A DNA stretch of 64,000 bases from Mauremys mutica. Its lineage: Eukaryota; Chordata; Testudines; Geoemydidae. Where the stretch lies: contig NC_059075.1 of NCBI RefSeq assembly GCF_020497125.1, positions 61,027,321-61,091,320 on the forward strand, in the 5' to 3' direction. The notes beneath the pieces were generated by a model. That model was not told where the DNA came from. It did not search any database and saw nothing but the letters and a program-made list of their open reading frames with translations. A program made the translations under genes and the position numbers. Below, one piece after another: positions 22,975 through 35,200 of the stretch (position 1 is the first letter of the stretch; each line of letters opens with the position of its first letter).

Positions 22975-24975
22975 CCTTCCTTGTTAGTCTAGATACAGGA
23001 TACGTGGCATTTCACTTCCAAGTCCAGTGTATCAGGCAGCGGTGCTGAAACTAGGGGTTCTGCCGCAACCCCAGCTTGAAGTAGTAATAACAAACACCAA
23101 ATACATGGTTTCCATCATCAGCATCCCCACTATAAAAATTGTTCCAGCACCCTTGGTATCAAGCACCTATCATACCCTGCAGGAAGGGTGAGGAGTTGAG
23201 CTCATATTTGACTTGATCTGATCTTTTCCTGTGAGGGAAGATACACCAACCAGCAAGCTGGCTGAGCCTGCTTGAGTGGCTGGAACTGGTCTAGTTTCTT
23301 TCGCCCTGTGACTCCTGGGGCAGTCTTACTGCCACTGCTCTGCAGCCTGATGCAATTCTGTGGCCATGTTTCATAGGCTCATAGGTTCTAAGGCCAGAAT
23401 GGACCATTGTGACCATCTAGGCTGACTTTCTGTATAACACAGGCCAGAGAACTTCTCCAAAACAATTCCTAGAGCACATCTTTTAAAAAAGACAGACAGC
23501 CAAGCTTGAGTTAAAAATTGCCAATGATTAAGAATCCACCACAAACCTCAGTAACTTGTTCCAATGATTAATTATCCTCACTGTTAAAAATGTACAACTT
23601 ATTTCCAGTCTGAATTTGTCAAGTTTCAACTTCCAGCCATTGGACTGTGTTATGCTTTTCTCCGATAGACTGAAGAACCCATTATCAAACATTTGTTCCC
23701 CAGGTACATACTTTTTAGACTGTAACCAAGTCACCCCTTAACCTTCTTTTTGTTAAGCTGAACAGATTGGGCTCCATGTGTCTATCACTAGAAGGCATGT
23801 TCTGTAATCCTTTAATCATTCTCATGACTCTTCTCTGAACCCTCCGATTTATCAACATCCTTCTGTATCTGGATATGCTATTCCAGCAGCGGTCCCACCT
23901 GTGCCAAGTAAAGAGGTCTGCTCTCTGCTCCTAGTTGAGATTCCCCTTTATGCATCCAAGGATGGCATTAGCTCTTTTGGCTACAATATCGCACCGGGAG
24001 TTCATGTTCAACTGATTATCCACCATATCCCCCAAGTCTGTTTCAGAGTCCCTGCTTCACAGGACAGAGTCCCCCAGCCTGTAAGTATTGTCTACATTCT
24101 TTGTTCCTAGATGTATAACTTTATATTAGTCATATTAGAACTTATATCATTTGCTTGTGTCCCGTTTACCAAGCAATCCAGGTTGTTCTATATCAATATG
24201 ATCTGTGTTCATTATTTCTCATTCCCCGAACTTCCGTGTCACCTGCAAGCTTTATCAGTGATGATTTTTATGTTTTCTTCCAGGTCGTTGATAAAAACTG
24301 TAAATAGTCAAGGGGCCAAGAACCAATCCTTGGCTAGGGGAGCCCACTAGAAATACATCCATTCAGTGAGGATTCCCTGGTTATATTTATGTTTTGAGAC
24401 CTATCAGTTAGACAGATTTTAATCCATTTAGTGGGTGCCATGTTAATTTATATTCTTCTGTTTTTTTGTAATCAAAGTGTCATGTGGTACCAAATCAAAT
24501 GCTTTACAGAAGTCTAAGTATGACAACGTTATTACCTTATCTACCAAACTTGTCATCTCGAAAAAAGTCAGATGGGTTTGACAGGTTCTATTTTCCATAA
24601 ACCCAAGCTGAATGGCATTAATTATATCAACCTCCTTTAGTGCTTTATTGAGTCACTAATATGTCATTACTGCCATGACATGATGACACTTCTCTTTCTC
24701 TCAGTACATTCCAGCATGAGCATTATGCAATATATCATGGATATTACATGTTCACATCACGACACCAGTTTTCCATTATGAGCAGTCCAGTTTCTGATTC
24801 CCTTGGTTATTAACACTCATAACATTCATCCTCCAATAGTATATCTGTAACCAAAGCTCACTCAAACAGTTCTAAGGTATAGTTTCCTTTATGGGAAAAT
24901 GGCTGAAAGGTTGCCATGGAATTCAGTTATGACTATCTCTGGGAACAAGGCATTTCTGTCTGCAGGATTCCTGGC
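22975..24975 (+). repeat. Local dispersed module interrupted by a CR1
   Basis: 22975-23371 and 24655-24975 together carry the module's blocks: tttcacttccaa, tttgacttgat, ggctggaact, cagcctgatgcaat, then after the CR1 tctgattcccttggttattaacac and tttcctttatgggaaaatggctgaa. The CR1 at 23372-24654 splits it. Compare 19850-20320 and 37010-37510. Confidence 0.5.
23372..24654 (-). mobile_element. CR1 LINE, antisense 3' portion
   Basis: Starts with the reverse-complemented CR1 3' end (tcataggctcataggttcta…aatggaccattgtgaccatctag) and continues in antisense order through ctgaacagattgggctcc, tctgaaccctccgatttatcaacatc, ggtcccacctgtgccaagtaaagagg, gagttcatgttcaactgattatccaccat, tcctaggggagcccac-type wording and ttaatccatttagtgggtgcc. 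Many stops; inactive. It lies inside the local module. Confidence 0.8.
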
Positions 24976-25166
24976 CACACGAGATCAAGTGGGGCTCAAG
25001 CCTGATGGTCTTGAGAACAAGGTATAAAACATGCACCTCTTTGATGCTCCTCCCCAGGATCAATGCTTATTTAAAATATATCCCACATACACAAGGTCAC
25101 TCTGACCTGAAGGAAAAGAGAGAGAGAGAGAGAACACTACCATTTTGCTCAGCGTAGTTGCAGCTA

Positions 25167-25286
25167 AAGTGACCAGACAGCAAGTGTGAAAAATTGGGAC
25201 AGGGGGTGGCGGGTAATAGGTGCCTATATAAGACAAACCCCCAAATATCGGGACTGTCCCTATAAAATCGGGACATCTGGTCATTC
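25167..25286. mobile_element. Short MITE with 'gtgaccaga' ends
   Basis: Ends aagtgaccagacagcaagtg and (inverted) gaatgaccagatgtcccg, flanked by TA on both sides (25165-25166, 25287-25288). The 120-bp body includes aaaaattgggacagggg answered by ccctataaaatcgggac. A second copy is at 62720-62813. TA flanks suggest Tc1/mariner-type mobilisation, but with such short evidence this is tentative. Confidence 0.7.
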
Positions 25287-25289
25287 TAG

Positions 25290-26093
25290 TTACAACAGTG
25301 ATAAGTGCTCTATAAAGCCCTAGGGTTAGATGGGCAGATCTAAGTAGGTTCTTATACCACGTCCATCACAACCTTGGTCCATACCATCCAGGGTTTCTGT
25401 TTTGCCCTGAAATTTATTCAAACATCTCCCCCTTCATGTATTCATCTACCCACCATCACATCCATCCCTTCCCAGCCCACTCTCCCATTGCCAAGCCATT
25501 CCCAACAGCTCACAGCTCAGTTATCCACCCTTGTCTATTACCCCTCCCCTGCTCTTACCCACTGCCCTCTTATCCATTCCCTCACCTCACAAAAAATCTA
25601 AGGGCCTAATTCCCAGCTCTGCTCTGGATGGTTTGTGCTACTTTGGCAGTACACAGAGGTTGGAAAGTTGGCTTACCTAGCCAATTAAGGGGTAAGAAGA
25701 ACATTTGTTTGATATAGAGCTGGGGTAATGGCTCTATGTAATCTCCTACTGCTAGTGTGCGGGGGCGGAAGGGCACACCAGAAGGAGAAAAAGGGGTTAG
25801 CCAGGATGTCCCTTCACCCAGGGATAGGGTTGCCACCTGGCCAGTTTTTGACTGGCTTGGCTGGTTTTCCCAGTACTTTACCACGTGCTGATCAGAAGCA
25901 GTAATTTGCCAGGTTTGTTGCTGTGTGGCCACGCATGCAGCAATCTTAATTAGTGTTTGTGCACATCATGGCTGGGAGTGTGCCATGGCTGCCTGGCGGG
26001 CACCCGGGTCCCACTGTGCATGCAGCATTCCAGGGGCAGATACAGCTGGTGAGGAAACAGCACCCTAGTCCCACCCCCAAACCCTTCCAAGTC
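25290..26093. other. Intergenic DNA, nothing recognised
   Basis: Pyrimidine-rich 25420-25600; no gene or clear repeat. The open frame at 25374-25601 is low-complexity Pro/Ser/Thr-rich and unsupported. Confidence 0.4.
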
Positions 26094-26096
26094 TCA

Positions 26097-28283
26097 GGGT
26101 ACGTCTACACTACGGGATTATTCCTATTTTACATAAACCGGTTTAGTAAAACAGATTGTATAAAATCGAGTGCACGCGGCCACACTAAACACATTAATTC
26201 GGTGGTGTGCGTCCACGGTCCGAGGCTAGCATCGATTTCAGGAGCGTTGCACTATGGGTAGCTATTCCGTAGCTATCCCATAGTTCCCGCAGTCTCCCCC
26301 GCCCCTTGGAATTCTGGGTTGAGATCCAAATGCCTGATGGGGCAAAAATCATTGTCGCGGGTGGTTCTGGGTAAATGTCATCAGTCACTCCTTCCTCTGG
26401 GAAAGCAATGGCAGAGAATCATTTCGCGCCCTTTTTCCCTGGATTGCCCTGGCAGACGCCATTAGCATGGCAACCACGGAGCCTGTTTTGCCTTTTGTCA
26501 CTGTCACGTATGTGTACTAGATGCCGCTGACAGAGGCGATTCAGCAGCGCTACACAGCAGCATTCATTTGCTTTTGCATGATAGCAGAGATGGTTATCAG
26601 CCGTTCTGTACCATCTACCATGCCATTGTAAATTGGCAATGAGATGATGGTTACCAGTCCTTTTGTGCTGTACCATCTGCTGCTGTCATAGGTGCCCCTG
26701 GCTGAGATTGGCCGGGAGTGCAAAAGACAAAAATGGGAATGACTCCCTGAGTCAATCTCTCCTTTATGGTATCTAAAAATAGAATCAGTCCTGCCTAGAA
26801 TATGGGGCAAGTGTACTAGAGAACCAGTGTATCAGAGAACCAGAGAGCACAGCTGCTCCGTGTCAGATCCCGCAGAAATGATGAGCTGCATGCCATTCAC
26901 AGGGGGTGCCCCTGCAACAACCCCACCTGTTGATTCCCTCCTCCCTCAGCCTTCCTGGGCTACCATTGCAGTGTCCCCCCATTTGTGTGATGAAGTAATA
27001 AAGAATGCAGGAATAAGAAACAGTGACTTGTTAGTGAGATAAAATGAGGGGAAGGCAGCCTCCAGCTGCTATGATAGTCCAGACAGGACATTAAGCAGTG
27101 TGGGGGAGAGGAGCCCAGCATCCCGCTGCTATGATAGTCCAGGCAGAACAGAATCTTTTCTTTACACATGAAGGGCGGGGGCTGATGGAGCTCAGCCCCC
27201 TGTTGCTATGATGAAGATGGTTACCAGCCATTCGGTACCATCTACTGGGAATGATCAGGAGTTTTTTACCCAGGCGCCCCCAGCCGACCTCACCGGAGGC
27301 CAGCCAGGAGCACTCACGGGCTGATGATGAGGACGGATACCAGTCCTATTGCACTGTACCATCTGCCACAAGACTGATGATGATGATGGATATCAGTCAT
27401 ATTGTACCATCAGCCACCAAGGGGGGGGGGCGAGGATGCTGCAGTTGACTGCTGCAGCATCACGTCTATCAGCAGCATTCAGTAAACATATGGTGACATT
27501 TAAAAGAGTCAAGAGAAGATTTTTTTCCCCCTTTTATTTCTGGGGGTGGGTGAGGGGGGTAAATTGACGAGCTATGCCCTGAACCACTGCGGACAATGTG
27601 TTTGACACTACAGGAATTGGGAGCTCAGCCAAGAATGCAAATGCTTTTCGGAGACTGCAGGAACTGTGGGATAGCTTGAGTCCTCAGTCCCCCCTCCCTC
27701 CCTCCATGAGCGTCCATTTGATTCTTTGGCTTTCTGTTACGTTTGTCACTCAGCAGTGTGCTGAGTCCCTGCTGTGGCCTCTGTCTGCAGATTTTTTTAA
27801 AATGCTTTGGAATTTCATCTTCTGTAACGGAGCTCTGATAGAACAGATTTGCCTGCCCATACAGCGATCACATCTGTACGGTCCATGCTGGAGCTCTTTT
27901 TGGATTTTGATTTTGGACTGCATCGCCACCCGTGCTGATCGGAGCTCCACGCTGGGCAAACAGGAAATGATATTCAAAAGTTCACGGGGCTTTTCCGGTC
28001 TACCTGGCCACTGCATCCGAGTTCAGATTGCTGTCCAGAGCGGTCAGTGGTGCACTGTGGGATACTGCCCGGAGGCCAATACCGTCGATTTGCGGCCACA
28101 CTAACCCTAATCCGATATGGTAATACCGATATTAGCGCTATTCCTCTCGTTAGGCAGGAGTACAGAAACCGGTTTAAAGAGCCCTTTATATCAATATAAA
28201 GGGCCTCTTAGTGTGGACGGGTGCAGGGTTAAATCGGTTTAACGCTCCTAAAACCGGTTTAAACGCGTAGTGTAGACCAGGCC
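26097..28283. mobile_element. Non-autonomous PIF/Harbinger element, 2.19 kb
   Basis: Terminal repeats gggtacgtctacactacg and (inverted) ggcctggtctacactacg match at about 15 of 18 positions, and the 3-bp duplication tca flanks both ends (26094-26096, 28284-28286). Deeper inverted similarity includes aaaccggttta on both sides. The interior carries 'ctatgggtagctat', 'cgcagtctccc' and several imperfect copies of a 'gatggataccagtc…gtaccatctgc' motif but no transposase. It depends on a Harbinger transposase in trans; the short open frames inside are not genes. Confidence 0.85.
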
Positions 28284-28737
28284 TCATAGAACTTTCCAAG
28301 AGCTGAGCCTCTCCCCAGGGTTCCCCAAGCTCTAGGATTTTGCTTTACCCACAGATCAGCCCTGCCTCCCCCGAGATCTACTCCCACCCATCAAACAGCA
28401 GGTTTTTCTGTGCTTCAGAAGTGGCAGCACTACCCAGTGACTCGTGGCTGCTGAAATAGCCCCTGGGGCAACACAGTGAATCTCTGCGCACCCCACCAGT
28501 CCCAGAAGCGGGGAAAAGCAGAGGTGGGTTAGAGCTGCATGACTTTTACTCCCCCTTACCCTGCTACATCTTGTGTAGCTTATACTGTAGCTGAGGATCT
28601 AGCCCAAAATGTCTAAAGTCACAGGTAGTTTTTAATGCTGGACTCAGTGCTTTCCTTTCACGAGACCCAGATTTATAGAGGTATTTAGGCGTTGCTGTCC
28701 TCAGCGTTGCAAGTCTAATGGATTTAGGAGCTTACAG

Positions 28738-28988
28738 GGCTGTCTTCACCTACAGTGCTGCAGCTGGACTGCTGTAATGCTTTGGTGAAGATCCTACTAC
28801 GTTGACGGGAGAGCTTCTCCCATAAGTGTAATTAACCCACCTCCCTGAGAGGCAGTAGTGAGGTCAATAGGAGCTCTCCCATTGACACAGCGCTGTCTAC
28901 GCAGGGGGTTAGCTCAGGATAGCTGTCTCTTGGGGGGGGGGGGTTCCATACCCCTGAATGATGTAGGTATACTGTGTAGACCTGGCCT
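28738..28988. mobile_element. Harbinger-like MITE
   Basis: Ends ggctgtcttcacctaca and (inverted) ggccaggtctacacagt, with the internal inverted pair gacgggagagcttctccc and ggagctctcccattgac. No clear 3-bp duplication. Non-coding. A poly-G run at 28934-28945 lies inside. Confidence 0.6.
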
Positions 28989-29044
28989 ACTCCTCTTTTT
29001 AAAAAGGGATTAGGAGACAAAGCCCCTTTTGAAAGTGAGATGTT

Positions 29045-29313
29045 GGCCTGGTCTCCACTACAGATCTGTACTGTAGATCTACATTGCTCAGCGGGGTGAA
29101 AAATCCACACTCCTAGTGATGCAGTTAAACCATCCTATCCCCCAGGGAAGACATGCTAGTTCAGTGGGAGAATTCTCCCATCAACCTAGTTACTACCGCT
29201 TGCCGAGGAGGGAGATTACCCATGCTGACAGGACACTTCCTGTCAGTGTGGGTAGTGCCTTCAATGAAGCGCTACCGTGGTGCTGCTGCAGAGTTTTAAG
29301 TGTAGACAAATCC
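29045..29313. mobile_element. Harbinger-like MITE
   Basis: Ends ggcctggtctccactac and (inverted) ggatttgtctacactta; internal wording 'gggagaattctcccatcaacctagttac' is shared with the MITE family of 28738-28988. Non-coding. Confidence 0.65.
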
Positions 29314-30309
29314 TTAGGCATTGCAACGCTGAGTAACTGCAACACCTAAATACTCTCAAAAACTTGGGCTTTAACCAATTGCTTGATTTTAAGCATATGT
29401 TTATGTCTGGCTTCAGTGGTTTGTCAGTGGGTGCTTAAGTGATGTTCTGAATAGAGACCTTTGACTTCCATGACCCAGCTTTAGTGAAATCTCAGCTGTC
29501 GTTTGTTTTTGGGTGGGAGGTGCACCACACTGGGTTTGTCATAACATTCCACAAAACCAACCCACAAGCTGGTGTCACCATCATTCCACAGTCAAAGAAA
29601 TGCGTTTAGAACAGAAACAAAATACTTTAGCCTCAGCCTCCAGCACTAGTCCTAGACTTTAGGGTTAAGGCTCCACCAAGGAATTCCCCAGCTAGCACAC
29701 CTCCAGCCCTCTGCATCCAGCCCTAGCCCCAATACCCCCCACCCTGCCTTCCAAACTAGTTCCCTGCTGAGACCACAATCCTTTTAGCAAGGACAGAGGG
29801 CTGTGTGAGCCTACAGTGTAAAAACAGATGAGAACCATGACCCCTTCAGAAAGGGGCTCGCTGGGAGGTGGAAGCATTCCTATCTGCCATTGACTTCACT
29901 GGGCATGGCTACATTTGCGAGTTTAGAGAGCACCGGGCTGCTTTAATGTGCTCTAACTCACGACGTGTCCACACGGGCAAGGCACATAGAGCGCCCGGAC
30001 TCTGTGGCTAGAGTGCTCCCAGTACTCCACCTCGGTGAGTGGAATAACGTTTGATGCGCCCCTGCTGGAGCGCCGCAGCGCCAGTGTGGATGCTCTGGTC
30101 TGTTAATGCGCTCTGATCGGCCTCCAGAAGCATTCCACAATGCCTGTTCTAGCCACTTTGGTCATCACTTCGAACTCTACTGCCCTGCCCTCAGGTGACC
30201 AACCGTCAGACCCGCCCTTTAAATTCTGTGGGAATTTTGAAAATCCCCTTCCTGTTTGCTCAGCAAGGAGTGGAGTGCTCTCAGCGCATCTTTCCAGGTG
30301 GCCATGCCT

Positions 30310-31891
30310 CCATGCGCCAGGCGATCCCCAGTATGGAGCAATGGCGAGGTGCTGGACCTCATCAGTGTTTGGGGGGAGGAAGCTGTCCAGTCCCAGCTGC
30401 GCTCCAGCCGTAGGAATTACGATACCTTCGGGCAGATATAAAGGGACATGACAGAAAGGGGCCATGACCGGGATGCACTGCACTGCAGGGTTAAAGTGAA
30501 GGAGCTGCAGAATGCCTACCACAAAGCCCACGAGGCAAACCACTGCTCCAGTGCTGCCCCCGCGACCTGCCGTTTCTACAAAGAGCTGGACGCGATACTT
30601 GGGGGCGACCCCACCTCCACTCCGAGTACCACCATGGACACTTCAGAGCCCAGTTCAACAAGGCAGGAGGAGGAGGAGGAGGAGCAAAGCAGGAGCAAGG
30701 GTGCTGAGGCAGAGGAAGACACCCCAGAATCCCTAGATGCATGCAGCCAGGAGCTGTTCTCAAGCCAGGAGGAAGGTAGCCAGTCGCGGCGGCCGGTGAT
30801 TGGGGAAGGACAAACACCAGAGGAGGTTCCCGGTAAGTGGCTTTTATTTTGGGAAGGAAGTTATTCGGTGCGGGCTCTTGGGTCGAGGAGGCTTAGGGCT
30901 ACATGCATGCCTAGATGCGGAATAGTGCATTGATGTGCTGTCTCACATCGCGGTAATCGGCCTCAGTGTTCTCCTCAAAGGTCTCATCCAGAACGTGGGC
31001 AATGTGCATGCGCAGGTTTCTTGGGAGAGCCACTGTGGTCCTTGTCCCAGTCAGGCTGACATGTCCGCACCACTGTGCTGTGAGGGGCGGGGGGACCATT
31101 GCTGCACACAGGCAAGCTGCATGTGGGCCAGAGCAGAAGCCGCATTGTAGTAGAAGACCCTCCCTTGCTTCCCAGGTCACCCTCAGCAGTGAGATATCTT
31201 CCAGGACAAACTCCTGTGGAAAATGTGGGAACAGTGTTCAGTATAGGGGCCTCCTGCAGCTGTTGGCTCTCCCCAAGGCACAGAAACCAGAGGACAGTAC
31301 AGCCATGAAACAATCTTTCCCCTGGACCCTGTGCTTACGCACCATTTTGGGGCTCTCGTGGGTTATGTGCACTCACTTTGGGATGGGCAAATTATGCTAT
31401 TGTGTAGACTGTGCTTGCCCTCTTTAAATATGGGGGAATCATTGCTCTGTCTAGTGTGAACAATGCTGCTTCTGTTAAGTGTTGCATTTTGCCTTTACAG
31501 ATGCAACCTTAAGATCTCAGCCGTCCATGTTATCACCGGCCAAGAGACTGCAAAGACTCAGGAAGAGGCCACGTAGAAGCAAAGAAGACATGCTGCATGA
31601 AGTAATACAGCAGTCACTTAACGAGAAGCTAAAAGCACAGGAGTGGAAGGAGAGTGAAAGGAGGATCCACCAGCAGAATGCAGATCACCGGCACAAAAGC
31701 ACGGGGCTCCGGCAGCAAAGAACAGATCGGCTGATAAGCATCATGGAGCGCCAAGCACACTTGATCCAGGCGCTCGTAGCCATACAGGCGGAGCACTACT
31801 GCGCCCGCCCCCCCCCCCTTCAGCCCTTGTCCCAAAACTCTTTCCCTTGTGCCCCCGCGTCATCTCCAACCCACTTTCCCCAACATCCGGG
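30310..31891 (+). pseudogene. Harbinger ORF1, Myb/trihelix-like DNA-binding protein (two exons, broken)
   Basis: This accessory protein binds transposon ends and helps the transposase enter the nucleus in characterised Harbinger systems. Exon 1 (30310-30832) reads WSNGEVLDLISVWGEE, then after one in-frame TAA stop (30439-30441) RDMTERGHDRDALHCRVKVKEL and CRFYKELDAILGG, the trihelix-type fold, followed by an acidic Glu-rich stretch. A donor cg|gtaagt follows at 30833, an acceptor tttacag ends at 31500, and the phase is kept: the split codon gives Asp before ATLRSQ. Exon 2 encodes a basic region and a Gln/Glu-rich coiled segment to QALVAIQAEH, then a Pro-rich tail cut by the LTR at 31892. With the stop and the insertion it is non-functional. 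Confidence 0.8.
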
Positions 31892-33063
31892 TGTGACGTT
31901 GCACTCTATATGATTTTATGAAAATATGCTAATGAGTATGAATATAATGTAACTGGAATATGCTTCATGCAAAAGGTCTCTTGTAAGATATCATTGCAAA
32001 GCTTATAATCTGAATGTGATCATCCTATTTGTATAAATGTATCACTCTTGTCTCTGAAACTAGAAATATAAAATATAACTCTGAGGGCCTATTGTAATTA
32101 TGCAAAGTGTAGGCCATTAATGGTGGTTTGGAATCTTGATGGATCCCATTAACCAGGACAATTGTCTGTAGATGGCTCTGTTTTACTTGCAAGTCTTTCT
32201 GTATAGGTGTGTGCTGGCAAGTGGGTAATGAAGTCTTACAGTGACATGCAATCATGTCACCTGAACGGGAATCCATTTTTAACCTGGTGTCTTTCCTTTG
32301 AGAAGGAGGGGTGGGAACCCAGAGAGGGACAAACGATTCCCGCCTTATGCAAAAGAGATATAAGTGGGTGGAACAGAACAAAGGGGGCAGCCCTCATGAG
32401 AATCCCCTAGCTACCACCTGAGCTGGAACAAGGGCTGTACCAGGGGAAATAATTGTGCCCAGACTAGGAAGGTGTCCAGTCTGTGAAAGAAACTTATTGA
32501 AACATCTCTGAGAGTGAGTTTTATCTGTATTCAGTTTTATTACTGTATTAGGCATAGATTTGTGTGTTTTATTTTATTTTACTTGGTAATTCACTTTGTT
32601 CTGTCTGTTACTACTTAGAACTACATAAATCCTACTTTCTGTATTTAATAAAATCACTTTTTACTTATTAATTAACCCAGAGTATGTATTAATACCTGGG
32701 GGGGGCAGGCAAACAGCTGTGCATCTCTCTCTATCAGTGTTATAGAGGATGAACAATTTATGAGTTTACTCTGTGTAAGCTTTATACAGGGTAAAACAGA
32801 TTTATTTGGGGTTTGGACCCCTTTGGGAGTTGGGCATCTGAGTATTAAAGACAGGAACATTTCTATAAGCTGCTTTCAGGTTAAGTCTGCAGCTTTGGAG
32901 CATGTGATTCAGACCCTGGTTCTGTGTTGGAGCAGACGGGAGTGTCTGGCTCAACAAGACAGGGTGCTGGAGTCCCGAGCTGGCAGGGAAAGCAGGAGTA
33001 GAAGTAGTCTTGGCACATCAGGTGGCAGTTCCCAAGGGGGTTTCTGTGATTCAACCCGTCACA
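31892..33063 (+). mobile_element. Solo LTR, 1172 bp, inside the Harbinger element
   Basis: Begins TGTGACGTTGC and ends AACCCGTCACA, with inverted ends TGTGACG/CGTCACA. An exact 5-bp duplication ccggg flanks it (31887-31891, 33064-33068), and removing the LTR plus one ccggg restores continuous Harbinger sequence. A polyadenylation-type aataaa is at about 32648 and a TATA-like gatataag at about 32350. No internal coding sequence. Class (Gypsy or ERV) is not decided from the LTR alone. Confidence 0.9.
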
Positions 33064-33461
33064 CCGGGTTCTTATCACCACCAGCTGCTTCCAACACCTG
33101 TAGCTTCACCACCCAGCCCTGAAAACTATGACCCTTACCCACTGCACTCAACTCCCATCACCATGCAGTATAGCCATCCTGAAGTGCAGCACTCATTGCA
33201 CAGCACTCCAGACAGGAAGGCTGAGTATGATAACAGGACATATGCAAATCTGTGATTGTACCATTCCTCACCCCACTCCCTGGCCCTTTCTGTTTCCCAA
33301 GCAGTTGGATTTTTTGGCTTTGAAAACATTCTTTATTATTGCATAAAGTAAAAGATACCTTAGCCCAGGAAAGCAACAGGCACTGCAAATCAGCATAGAA
33401 AAAACAGATTCCTACTAATATTGGAACCACTGCACTTCACTCCCATGTAGGGCACCAGACA

Positions 33462-34584
33462 TTACTGGTGGCTTTCAGCCTCAAATTCCTCCCTCAAGGC
33501 ATCCCTAATCCTTGCAGCCCCACGCTGGGCCCCTCTAATAGCCCTGCTCTCTGGCTGTTCAAATTCAGCCGCCAGGTATTGAACCTCCGAGGTCCATGCC
33601 TGAGTGAAGCTTTCACCCTTCCCTTCACAAATGTTATGGAGGGTACAGCACGCAGATATAACCGCGGGGATGCTGTCATTGGCCAGGTCCAGCTTCCCAT
33701 ACAGAGAGCGCCAGCGGCCCTTTAAACAGCCACAAGCACACTCCACAGTCATTCTACACTGGCTCAGCCTGTTGTTGAACCGCTTCTTGCTGCTGTCAAG
33801 GCTCCCTGTGTAGGGTTTCATGAGCCATGGCATTAAAGGGTAAGCAGGGTCTCCAAGGATCACAATGGGCATTTCGACTTCACCTACAGTGATCTTCTGG
33901 TCTGGGAAAAAAGTCCCAGGCCAGCATTCCCAAAGATGCATGCGTCATGCACCTTTCTGGGTCAGCCTGCGTTAATGTCAATTAAATGCCCACAGTGATC
34001 CACAAGCACCTGGAGAACCATAGAGAAATACCCCTTCCAATTAATGAACTCAGAGACTAGGTGGGCTGAAAGTTCTGCAGCCACTGCTCGTCATCCCAGA
34101 CGTGCATGATGATGTGATCCCACCACTCAGTGCTTGTTTCCTGAGCCCAAAAGCAGCATTCCACTGTGGTGAGCATCCCCGGGAATGCCACAAGCAATCT
34201 CATGTCATATCCGTTACTCGAGTCAATATCGTTGGAGTCCTCACTATCAGTTTGGATCTTAAGGAGTAACTCTATTGCCAAACGTGATGTGCTGGTGAGA
34301 CTCGTCAGCATATTCCTCAGCAGTTGGGGATCCATTCCCGCAGACCGAAAAGGAAGACAGAGCACGCAGTACAAAAAACATTGAAAGATAGTGCTAATTG
34401 TGGATGGAAGCAGAGGGATTGCTGGGATGTGAACCAATGCATCATGAGGTGTTGGGATGGGACCCAGAATGCCCCACACCCCCTCACCCCCTTCCCACAA
34501 GCCACAGTGCCAGAATGGGAAGAAGTGCTCTGTGGGATAGCTGCCCATAATGCACCACTCCCAATGCTGCTGCAAGTGCCGCAA
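33462..34584 (-). pseudogene. PIF/Harbinger DDE transposase, internally deleted
   Basis: Minus-strand pieces run in order. The N-terminal piece (34057-34584) ends ETSTEWWDHIIMHVWDDEQW, the usual Harbinger wording before the helix-turn-helix region. After a frame break, a short piece near 33975-34035 reads GYFSMVLQVLVDHCGHLIDI. The C-terminal piece (33462-33941) reads VILGDPAYPLMPWLMKPY (second catalytic Asp) and TVECACGCLKGRW (catalytic Glu), then ISACCTLHNICE. The roughly 100 residues that should hold the first Asp (G..DGTHI) are missing, and stops or shifts separate the pieces. It cannot cut DNA. Confidence 0.85.
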
Positions 34585-34708
34585 ATGTGGCCACGCCAGT
34601 GCACTTGAAGCTGTCAGTGTGGACAGACTGCAGCGCTTTCCCTATTGCGCTCTCCAAGGCTGGTTTAACTCAAAGTGCTCTACATCTGCAAGTGTAGCCA
34701 TGCCCACT

Positions 34709-35200
34709 GGGAGCTTTCCCTGAGAAAGGACTGCAGGGTTTGGACACGTTACTGGAAAGAGTCCAATGTATTACACCAGAAAGTGTGTAGACAACCCACA
34801 CATTAAAAAGACTATAATGAGCATCTGTTGCCTCCCACAGATGTTGTGAAGCTTAGTTAGTGTGCAAGAATCTTGAAGGAAGGGTGCTGTACATGTGCCC
34901 AGATTAATCATTCCCCCTGGGGCTTAAAGGATAGCAGCTCACATCTCTTTTTAAAGTCAGAGTGGTATTTTATAACAGGCACAGGCAGCAGGAGGGAGCC
35001 CTTGCTCAGCAGAACAATCTGTACCAAGCTGGGTTTCACACTTGACTGAAGTGTTTCCAAGGCAGACTTCAGCTGAGAGGTGTGAAGTAGAGCATCCAGC
35101 ATAGATAAGGCTGCAATGAGCTTGCCTTTTCCCACATGTGGGGGCGGGGGGAGAATACCAAGCAAGAAGTTGACTCACCCAGACTTCATGCTTGGCCCTG
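34709..35200. other. Intergenic DNA, nothing recognised
   Basis: No gene or named repeat can be supported here. Confidence 0.4.

Larger units (their letters stand above)
29901..34705. mobile_element. Decayed two-gene PIF/Harbinger transposon, 4.8 kb
   Basis: Ends gggcatggctacatttgc and (inverted) gggcatggctacacttgc, flanked by act on both sides (29898-29900, 34706-34708), a 3-bp duplication typical of PIF/Harbinger. It has the two-gene plan of the superfamily: a Myb/trihelix-like ORF1 on the plus strand (30310-31890, two exons) and a DDE transposase on the minus strand (33462-34584). Both are damaged and an 1172-bp solo LTR (31892-33063) sits in the end of ORF1. Without the LTR the element is about 3.6 kb. 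Confidence 0.9.

Noticed and set aside
30966..31427. Open frames between the two Harbinger ORF1 exons
   Set aside because: The interval is the ORF1 intron, bounded by matching splice sites and reading phase.
33010..33255. Pro/His-rich frame after the solo LTR, considered as a host exon
   Set aside because: It begins in the LTR and continues in the Harbinger ORF1 tail; no host similarity.
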